64,000 nucleotides of DNA from Ashinkailepas kermadecensis (Eukaryota > Arthropoda > Thecostraca > Neolepadidae): assembly GCA_034440615.1 (NCBI GenBank), contig JAOTOM010005050.1:552001-616000 (forward strand), written 5' to 3'. The translations under genes and the position numbers were made by a program. The notes beneath the pieces are model-generated. The model was not told the DNA's origin and ran no database searches. It saw nothing but the letters and a program-made list of their open reading frames with translations. Positions 55,821 through 64,000 of this stretch are shown here, one piece after another (position 1 is the first letter of the stretch; each line of letters begins with the position of its first letter).

Positions 55821-56235
55821 CTAGCCCGGGCTCCTGGCCCATTGTGGCATTGGTCTAAGCCGGACCGGGTTGGCCCAGTCGGACGCAGACGGTACCCAGC
55901 CAAGCTCAGGAATGTTGAAGTCGCCCAGGACTACCAGCCGGTATCCGGGCTGGAGCTTGCCTAAATGCCGAAAAAGTTGGGTTATGGCATTGTCGTCGTC
56001 TCGTGGCCTGTAGCACACAGCCACCGTCACTGCCGGATTGACGCGGTCCACCAGCAACAACTCGGCGTCCGGCACCGCCGGCAGACGCCGGGTCGGTAGC
56101 AGGGCGGCACGAACTGCACATGCCACACCCCCACCGACACGCCCGTCCGATCGGTCCCTGCGGAACCAGATGTGTTTAAGCAAGACTCATTGTTGCAGCG
56201 TGATGATGCTGTTGTTTTGAATATAAATGACATAA
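55821..56235 (-). pseudogene. Non-LTR AP-endonuclease fragment
   Basis: A 120-codon frame with 'RRDRSDGRVGGGVACAVR', 'VAVCYRPRDDDNAITQLFRH' and 'LVVLGDFNIPELGW'. These are the middle motifs of the LINE endonuclease (GGGVA, YRP, GDFN with catalytic Asp/Asn). The sequence stops being recognisable just after GDFN, while the fragment ending at 53670 starts to be recognisable just after that point. They may be the two sides of one element. High G/C third positions. Confidence 0.8.
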
Positions 56236-56239
56236 AACT

Positions 56240-57371
56240 GAATATGCCTGTTACGGCAGCAGATAAGCAGTGTTAATGTCGATGTTAAGGCGGTAAATGG
56301 ATTTATTTCTAATTCGATAATTTGTCATGTCCCACAGCTCCTCGGCGAGTCCAATAGTTGTCCAACTTAATCGGAAGAAGGTTTATTCTTCGCAACAAAA
56401 ATTCATTGTTGCTGCACTAGCTTACAGTATCCATATCAGATGCACGTGCATTTGTCTCCAAATTGTTGTCCCACGTCTCCCCAACTTCCCCAGTTGACTG
56501 CCGCCGACTCATTTGACGCGGGCAGTCGCAACAAAACACCACTACGTTTCGCAGACTGCAATAATGCATGAATAGCTATCTCGGACGTCGCTACTCAAAG
56601 GCGCCGACAAATGCACGACTGGCCTGTTGGTGAGTGCAACTAAACACAAGGTCGCATCAGTAGGTACGATTGTGTGAAATAAGGTACGATTGTGATGTTT
56701 CTGTTCTATTACTGTAGAAAGTGATATGAGCGCTAGAGCTGTGCATTATTGAAGTTTTTGTAAATGATCAGTGCCTGCCTAGGCGGCCTTGGTAGGCCTG
56801 CCTACCTATATGTCACCATTATCCAAGTAGATCGGTGCCTGCGATGTAGACAAGATAGTCGAAAGACAAGGATAGCACAAAAGAAGGTACTTCTACCAGA
56901 CATGTAGCTATGGCCACCATGTAGCCAGATATCAAGACCAGACATATAGCCATGACATCTACTAGACATGTAGGCAAAAATAGCCCAAATAACTAAACTA
57001 AGTAGGCAAAAATAGTCGAGGAGAAATGATTCCCCTATATTAGCATCAGCACTGCAAGGGGTGGAGTTAAATCCGTCCCGTCAAGCTTCCGTAAATATCT
57101 TAAAAACGAAGAGACTGACAGATGCCATTCTGTGTCCACCGTCCTAGCTCGTCGTCAAGAAATTAAAATAGATTACAAATTTAGGACGCAATTGACGTAC
57201 GAGGTCAAGCGTAGCGGACGAGAGAGGATCGAATTACAACGGGAAAAGATTGAAAAGGTATCAATGGAGATGTGTGCATCACACGCAAATTAGTGCTCCC
57301 TGACTGATGACGAGTCGGGGTTGCAGAGGACATGCTGAGTGCGCTCTGATCTACCTAAATGTTGTTGTAAC

Positions 57372-57375
<4 letters not shown>
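56240..57375. other. No gene; local short repeats
   Basis: At 56880-57010 words like 'gacatgtag', 'catgtagcc' and 'aagtaggcaaaaatag' recur without a fixed period. Nothing else recognised. Confidence 0.4.
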
Positions 57376-57798
<423 letters not shown>

Positions 57799-57799
57799 A

Positions 57800-59020
57800 T
57801 GTATAACAACATACATGTGTCAATGTCATGCACGATCACTCAGGTCAATTTAGGTCAATGTCATTCTATATCACTGAGGGGAATGCAACTAAAGTTTGTG
57901 ATAGTTAATACGACTAAATAACCATATTATGAGTAAAATGCAGTACGTAATCGATCTAAAAATATGCAAGCAACACACTCTTGCTCTTATGTGATATCCA
58001 ACGTGCACACTTCGTGATTAACGTACACTTACCGTGATTTCTTTTCGGAAACAGACAGCATGAGCAGCTCGAGACTGCTGCGTGCGTAGCGACCGGTACG
58101 GGCAAGAGCGTACGGGCGAGTGCAGGTGTGTTTCTCCGGTGTGTTTCTCCTGAATATGCTGTGCTGGAGAGTGTCCTCGTGTTTGCGCTCTGTCCTTCTC
58201 AGCTGTCCAGGAATTTGTTTCGGCCGATTGGATGGTGCTTCTTGTGCGCCTCCTGTGAGCCAGCTTCGGGCCGTCAGAGGTGTTCGGATGAGTTCCATTG
58301 GCGGTGCTCCTCAGCTTAACCGGCCGGCCGACTGTCTCGCTAACACGGTGGCACCGGCGTGGGCGAGTGCACTGGACCACGCCAGCCATTCTGTTCTGGT
58401 CTGAAGGCTTGTGCTGGTAGCCTACAGCCTACGCAAATCAAACTACCGTCGTTAATCACGGCCGAGTACATGGCCGCATCCATAAAGCATGGGGTTGTCA
58501 ATGACGGCACGAGGCTGTTTTCGGAGATGGCTCTGACCAGCGCCAGTCCAGCGCTGAGGAGTGTGAAGTCAGGTGAGCTTCTCTCCCGGCGAATGGTAAA
58601 ACCAGCACGATAGTCACATCGGCAAACGACAGGTAATTGTATTCATTAGGCCTTTGCACAACGGTCACCAGATGTTGGAGATGCGACGAAGGTTATGGGC
58701 ACCCTCGGGTCAGCGCCAGGCCCGCTCAGGTGGTCGCTGGTTAAAGTTGGCTGAGACTACGTAACGTCTACAGGGACTTAATTGCGATGTATAATGTCAG
58801 AGGTGGGGGGGGGGGGGGGGGAAGTAATTTTACCCCCATTATATTTTCTGAGAGAACTCCTGAACTCTGAACTTCATCGCCTTGCAATCCGGCGCACCTT
58901 CTTCGACGATATTTACGCACATTGTGTAAAAAGCGTTCTAGGTTCATAGGATGGCGGATTGGGACTGGTTAGTCCGGTCACTACCTAGTCTGAACGCGGT
59001 TTTTGCTTGCACATTCAAAC
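57800..59020. other. No convincing gene; poly-G tract and a weak exon-like patch
   Basis: 58440-58572 is open on both strands with balanced codon use and is followed on the plus strand by 'cag|gtgagc', a good donor-like site, but no protein family is recognised. A run of about 17 G lies at 58805-58822, followed by 'acccccat', similar to the G-run/C-run stems of family G. Confidence 0.3.
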
Positions 59021-59590
59021 ATTAGCCCCGTTTCCATGACACTAGCAAATCCGGATTTCCTTACCAATACGGATTTCCGAAGTCATGAAAACGCCTTCGT
59101 CAGCTAACTGGATTGGATTTCCGAATCCGGCTTAGAAAGAAGATTTCCTGAGGAAATCCGGATTTCCCATGAGTTGGAAGCATATGGTAGCACGCGTCCT
59201 TTTCCTGCTTCCCCTGTCGTCAGGGCCGGCGTCGTTTTTGGAAGGTTTTTGGTGAAGGGTGACCGGGTTTACGCAGAATAAAGGGTAAAAATCATTTTAT
59301 GATACGTTGGTTTGCAGAGATCTTATGGTAGGCCGCTGTCAACGACTTCAAAAAAGTTAATTTTGCCCGGTATTAAACGAAGTGTTGGTTCAAGAACCAG
59401 GAAATTCCGTTGAAGACCATCTTGCCCACAGCAACAAGTGAGACCAAGGCACACCGATGAGACCGTTCTTCCCTATTAACAAACATTTCACTTTTAGCAC
59501 ATAGGTCAGGGGTGGGTTTGTAGCAGGGAAACTACTACTTTGTCGTCTAGATCAACTTGCTGATCTTCATATGTTTATTGGGAAGTAGGG

Positions 59591-59997
59591 GAAGAGGGGG
59601 GGTTGCCGAACACTTAAGACATCATGCAACAAATAGTTCTACTGCTGCTTCTGCATGGCCGAACCAGTAATTGTACGGTGTTTATCGAACGCAGAAATGA
59701 ACAAGCGATCCATATTCATACAGTTCCTTCCGATTAAAATCCTCTAACTACTCACAAAGAGCAACTTTAAAACAGATAACTATCATGCAACAGATAAACA
59801 GAGGGGAAGAGGGGGGGTGCCGAACACTTAAGACATCATGCAACAAATAGTTCTACTGCTGCTTCTGCATGGCCGAACCAGTAATTGTACGGTGTTTACC
59901 GAACGCAGAAATGAACAAGCGATCCATATTCATACAGTTCCTTTCGATTAAAATCCTCTAACCACTCACAAAGAGCAACTTTAAAACAGATAACTAT
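59591..59997 (+). repeat. Direct duplication of ~193 bp with 22-bp spacer
   Basis: 59591-59783 and 59806-59997 differ by three substitutions and one G in a G-run. They start with 'gaagaggggg' and end 'aaaacagataactat'. The spacer 'catgcaacagataaac' reuses words from inside the unit ('catgcaaca', 'cagataa'). About 98% identical, so recent. Confidence 0.93.
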
Positions 59998-60128
59998 TTC
60001 GTAGTGGGGTGCGTATTCCGAACGCGAAAATGTGGTTGTGTAGGTTTACGAACACCAGGTGTCTAGTTTTCCGAACACTAATGCATATAATATCTCCTAC
60101 AGAAATGTTTCATTTGTGTAGGACGAAA

Positions 60129-60155
60129 GTTATATTCTGTTATACAGAATATAAC
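60129..60155. repeat. Short perfect hairpin
   Basis: GTTATATTCTG and CAGAATATAAC flank 'ttata' with perfect 11-bp complementarity. A second related 'ttctgttatacagaa' palindrome follows at about 60180-60194. Confidence 0.85.
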
Positions 60156-60309
60156 TGAAAATAACGGAAAATATCTGAATTCTGTTATACAGAACTTTCA
60201 TGACGAAAGTTCGTTTTTAGGTTTCTATGGAATTTTCCGATCATAATCCATGACAAATTTATTTACCCTATGCTCAACAGATTTGTTAGCCACAAACGCA
60301 TCTATCAGA

Positions 60310-60470
60310 TAAAAATGCTCCCCTTGGGGACGAAAAGTGCCCCTTCAGCATGCTCCAGTGTTTTCCTGTGTTTTCTCCCCCAATTAGCGAAGTTTTCCGC
60401 CGAAGACCCCTCCGAGGAAATGTGCCCCCTCCCCAATGATAATCACTCGATCCGCCCCTGCAAGTGTAAC
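60310..60470 (-). repeat. Family A repeat, inverted copy
   Basis: Read on the minus strand it has 'ggggcggatcgagtg', 'gggggcacatttcctcgg', 'cttcggcggaaaac' and 'gcatgctgaaggggcac', the same series as at 56-300 and 1028-1290. It lies inside the TIR element at 59025-60886. Confidence 0.55.
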
Positions 60471-60889
60471 CTTTAAAATGCTTAAATCCTGGGATTAAAA
60501 TGCTAATTAAGTCCGTGTTCTGAATTCAGCGCACTCGTTTTAGAAGGCGCAAATGCATGTGCCGTATTACGAACACCGCTGTTTGGTTCGGGGAACACAC
60601 GGAAATTCGCCTGTGCGGTTTGCAAATAACAGCAAGCCCTCTTCGAGTCTCTCATGCAACGACGCAGCCCACGCCGATGTGGCATACGTTTTTAGGTATT
60701 GAAGGGAAATGTCGCACGTGCGCCACAACTGTCAGCAAATCCGGGATTTCCCACCAAATCCGGATTCGGAAATCCTACATGTAATCCTGATTTCCTCGCG
60801 AATGGTCATGGAAACGCTCCTTGTAACTCGGATTCGATTCATTGTGGAAATCCAATCCCAATTCAAACCCGCCATGGAAACAAGGCTAT

Positions 60890-61800
60890 TGCCCGTAAAC
60901 AAACTATGCGAGACACTGTCAACACCGAAACGTGGATTTTTAGACGGATGATCAAATACAAATGCCAGGATCATCCGCCTGATGCCGGTTAAGTTGACAC
61001 GACATCGCGCCAGCGCGGGTTAGCATTCGTGGTTTAGGTTTGTCACGTTCAAAGTTAGTGTGCGATTATCTTGCACATTAACAAACATGGTTTATAATCT
61101 GCTTTAACACATTCTAGGTTCATGGTCCATTTTCCAGAGACTGGCCTGGCCTGGCAGTACCCAGAACAGAATGAACCCTGACTTGCAATATTACAAGAAC
61201 ACCGTGTAGTTCCACAGTACCAAAACCTTCCGATTTTATGTCACTCCTTTTGCTACAATGCATGGCAAGATGTTTGTGTAATACACCAATTTGCTGCATC
61301 ATAACCATTGTGGGATTGATTCGTGCAATATATCATAATCTGTAGTTTTGCGAGGTCAGCTGGATCCGCTGGTGATAAATGCCACTGAGAAATTCACTAT
61401 ATTGAAAACTCATCACCTTGCTTGGCCTAGATTAGCTTGATCAGTTAGACTTTCACCACTTCGAAGTAGATGATTAGACTAATACCACAGACTAAGAAGT
61501 TGTGGCCACCTGCCGAATTGTGGCGCGAAGTGTGGCGCGAAGCATGGCGCGAAGCATGACCGAATATATCACACAGTGGAAGGTGGATTCGAGTACGTCA
61601 GTCACAACCAGGATGGCATTTGCCGGCTCCAGGAGCCCGTGATGTTAATCAATATCTAATCAGTAAAACAGACATCAATGCTGCATGCTGATCAGTAGCG
61701 AAACTGATGCACTTTGGACCTAAATAAAAGAAGCTCACTTGTCCACCCGTAAACCGGTTCCCTCCCCCACTTGATCCATTGTGATTGGTTGGAGCCACGT
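60890..61800. other. No gene recognised
   Basis: A short local repeat 'gtggcgcgaag/catggcgcgaag' occurs at 61520-61556. No domain or element end was identified. Confidence 0.45.
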
Positions 61801-61807
61801 TTTTCCC

Positions 61808-62130
61808 CAACCTACCCGACCCAGTGCTGTCGGTTGCAGCCGCCTTTGCCCATTGCCTTTGCCGCCTTTACGTGACCCAGTAGGATTGGCTGTTTCCGTC
61901 TTTTACCCCTCCCCCACCCGACCAAGTGCGGTTGGTTGGTGCCTCCCTTTGTACCCTACACCTGACCCAGTACGGTCGGCTGGTGCCTCCTTTTTCCCCC
62001 TACACCTGACACAATAAGGTCGGTTAGTGCCTCCTTTTGCACCCTACACCTGACCCAGTACGGTCGGTTAGTGCCTCCTTTTTCCCCCCATCACCTGACC
62101 CAGTACGGCCGGTTAGACCTATCTTTTACA
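61808..62130 (+). repeat. 44-bp tandem repeat, about 7 diverged copies
   Basis: 'cctgacccagtacggtcgg' or variants start at about 61962, 62006, 62050 and 62094, with older, more diverged units upstream from 61814. Each ends in a 'gcctccttttt..cccc' stretch. The frames of 64-93 codons across it are repeat-derived. Confidence 0.85.
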
Positions 62131-64000
62131 GTTTCACTCCAGTGCCCCGGCTACCTGCTTCCACAATACCTCCCAATCCCTGGTTTCGGTATTCCTTACC
62201 CCAACTGGTCGTGCGCTACCCCACTCATTAACGCTTGCACGAACGGCGGGGGTGGCATCTATCCACATTGTGACATTTTTTTGATGTATCTGTGGAATGG
62301 TTTGCGAAAGGCTGCTGCAATTTTGAGTACTTTAAGCCACATGAAGCATTAGCGTACGCCGACAGTTTCAGATCGAAGTTTCTCACGTTACTGACTGACA
62401 CGGTTTCAAACTACGGGATGTCAGACGTGAAAAGCACGTTGCACTTGATGTCAGTTTTGCTATGTGTCGGTCTCGATACGGTGATCAATTAATTTACAGC
62501 ACTTTTCTGATCTGCAAGCGAAAAGTTGAGGTCATTGCGGTCCCAAGATCGTAGCTCACAACAGGTCACTTACATTCGATGACTATGCAAGATGTCTTTT
62601 TTTGTTTAGTTAGCAGCGTTCTAACATGTCTTTTCATATTTGTTTCATGGCTTGTACTGCATAACCACGAATCAAGCATATCATTCAAATCAAGGGCATC
62701 TCAGCTCAATGATCTTGGGACCTTTTAGTTACGAAGTGTTAACCAAATAGAACGTCTGGAGGTAAGCGCTGCGAAGTGCCCAAGAATGGTTCTGGGTTGG
62801 TTTGATTCCCTGATAGTGAAAAAAACAGCGCCATAAAGACCATGGTGCCCACAGTTTGTATGTGCCACTGACAGACTTTGATTAAATGCAGCGCATTTTA
62901 CGAGGATACAGTGAGGCATTACATTGCGAGGATGCAGTGAGGAATCCTCGAAATGTGTCCCGAAATAACCAACAAAAGAAATTTCTGCTTAAAGTTTACA
63001 GGAACTAGACGGACATATGCATATGACTTAGTATAGACCTTGGCCTCGTTAGTTAGTTATTTGGGCTTTCGGGCGCTTCGAATGCTGAACACATCTTGCA
63101 TCCATTGCGCCCAACCTTTGCCTCACATTCACAAATGGCAAAAGTAAATTTTATGTACAAATATTTAGATAATCTCACGGAGATTCGATCGGCTCCCTAT
63201 ACGTTCCCAATCCTAAGAAAACGGAGGAGGAAGTTACCTATTGTGGTCACATCTATGGGACCACGATGGCTGAAGCTGACCTGGATGAAACACTGGAAAC
63301 TTATATAACTTGATTAAATGCAACAGAGGGGACTTCTAGGTGAGGCTTACAACACTGCAAAGCACGCGTATGACCTAATGTCACCGTGACAATGATCTCA
63401 AATTCACAAGTGGTTCTAGTAAATATGGTGCAGAACTGTTTGTGCTGTGCAATGGGGTGTCGATTTCCTCTAAATTTCTGTCCAGTTCTGGAATAGCAGA
63501 GAGCATTTACCTCCCCGTCCATTCTGAGATAGCAGGTCGGGTGGGGTACCTTCCCAGTCCGTTCTAAGTTGTCGCGGAACTCCGACTGTGAGAAGGTTAA
63601 TGTTCTGCAGCTCTGTATCTTTATCCTGCATCTCTGTATCTAAGATCCTAAGCATCTTTCATTGGCCACTGGCCTCCTAGTTCTACCTTACTTTAACTCT
63701 TCCTTTACTCACTCCTATGATCCGAAATTGTGAGACCTGGCCGAAGAGGCCTTAATCCAGTATACTGACCAATGCTCGTAGGAGTGGAACAGGCAACGAC
63801 AGTGGTGCCATCTGGTCAACAGAGGGTCTGTCAGAGGGCCACTTGTCTGCCGCTGAGTCTGCACTGTGTTAGTGATTGAGTTAGTGCTGCCACCTATACC
63901 CACATCCACAACGACGGTACTGCCCCCTAACGTGCGCCGATAAGCGGCGTTTGCTAAAAGAAAATGCTGACTGCCACAACATAATTTCACTGGGCATTTA
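62131..64000. other. No gene recognised
   Basis: An exon-like frame at about 62280-62489 (+) is AT-balanced and contains no recognisable motif. Small frames at 63096-63308 (+) and 63715-63990 (-) are also unassigned. 'gaggatacagtgagg' and 'gaggatgcagtgagg' at about 62901 and 62927 form a short duplication. Confidence 0.35.

Larger units (their letters stand above)
59025..60886. mobile_element. TIR element of unknown superfamily, 1.86 kb, TA-flanked
   Basis: The left end GCCCCGTTTCCATGAC (59025-59040) and the reverse-complemented right end GCCTTGTTTCCATGGC (60871-60886) match at 13 of 16 positions, with TA next to both. Both subterminal regions (59040-59170 and 60725-60870) are packed with 'aaatccggatttcc' and 'cgtttccatgac' words in inverted orientation. 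No transposase frame was found. The interior has a ~193-bp duplication, a hairpin and an inverted family A copy, so it may be a large non-autonomous element with later insertions. Confidence 0.55.

Overview
The window looks like gene-poor, repeat-rich nuclear DNA of an invertebrate animal. Mariner and Tc1-like transposase relics, non-LTR retrotransposons (one with a gag-like ORF1, endonuclease, reverse transcriptase and RNase H; others CR1/Jockey-like), tRNA-derived SINEs, TTAA-flanked non-autonomous elements and long minisatellites together suggest an arthropod. The GC-rich CCGGCCGG-type stretches and the codon use of the ubiquitin-protease fragment would fit a crustacean, but that is a guess. 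No bacterial operon, phage, CRISPR array or complete host gene is visible.

Layout. 0-3 kb: a G-rich dispersed repeat (family A), a 45-bp minisatellite, a mariner relic and a SINE inserted in its 3' end. 4.6-6.7 kb: a decayed CR1/Jockey-like element on the minus strand. 7.5-16.7 kb: microsatellites, a hAT-like MITE, a 65-bp minisatellite and a complete ~824-bp TTAA-flanked element (family G). 16.7-22.9 kb: a second family G copy split by a ~5.66-kb I-clade-like LINE whose decayed target-site duplication can still be seen. 26.4-28.4 kb: a 42-bp minisatellite. 28.9-32.5 kb: three more family G elements, one SINE with a clean 14-bp duplication and a 17-bp minisatellite. 33.1-37.6 kb: a 43-bp minisatellite (~62 copies), then a higher-order TG/TCTG array. 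39.5-40.3 kb: two more minisatellites. 42-44 kb: a second CR1-like 3' end, a second mariner relic and two head-to-head Tc1-like transposase pieces. 44.4-45.4 kb: the C-terminal half of a USP-family deubiquitinase interrupted by a stop codon. 46.6-47.8 kb: a family G fragment and a possible lipocalin-like last exon. 48.4-49 kb: short tandem repeats. 51.6-56.2 kb: pieces of another non-LTR element and a 21-bp palindromic minisatellite. 57.4 kb: (TA)n. 59.0-60.9 kb: a TIR element with an internal ~193-bp duplication. 61.8-62.1 kb: a 44-bp tandem repeat.

The genes do not work together as a pathway; most coding signal belongs to selfish elements. I found no convincing undescribed biological system. 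The strongest new-looking signals are the TTAA-flanked family G, which carries G-run hairpins near its ends and clusters of AGGTCA half-sites; the higher-order TG array built on a conserved ~60-bp block; and the CR1-like 3' tails that resemble that array's unit. Five frameshifts in the I-like LINE fall in A/T homopolymers, so base-calling error should be excluded before calling it decayed.
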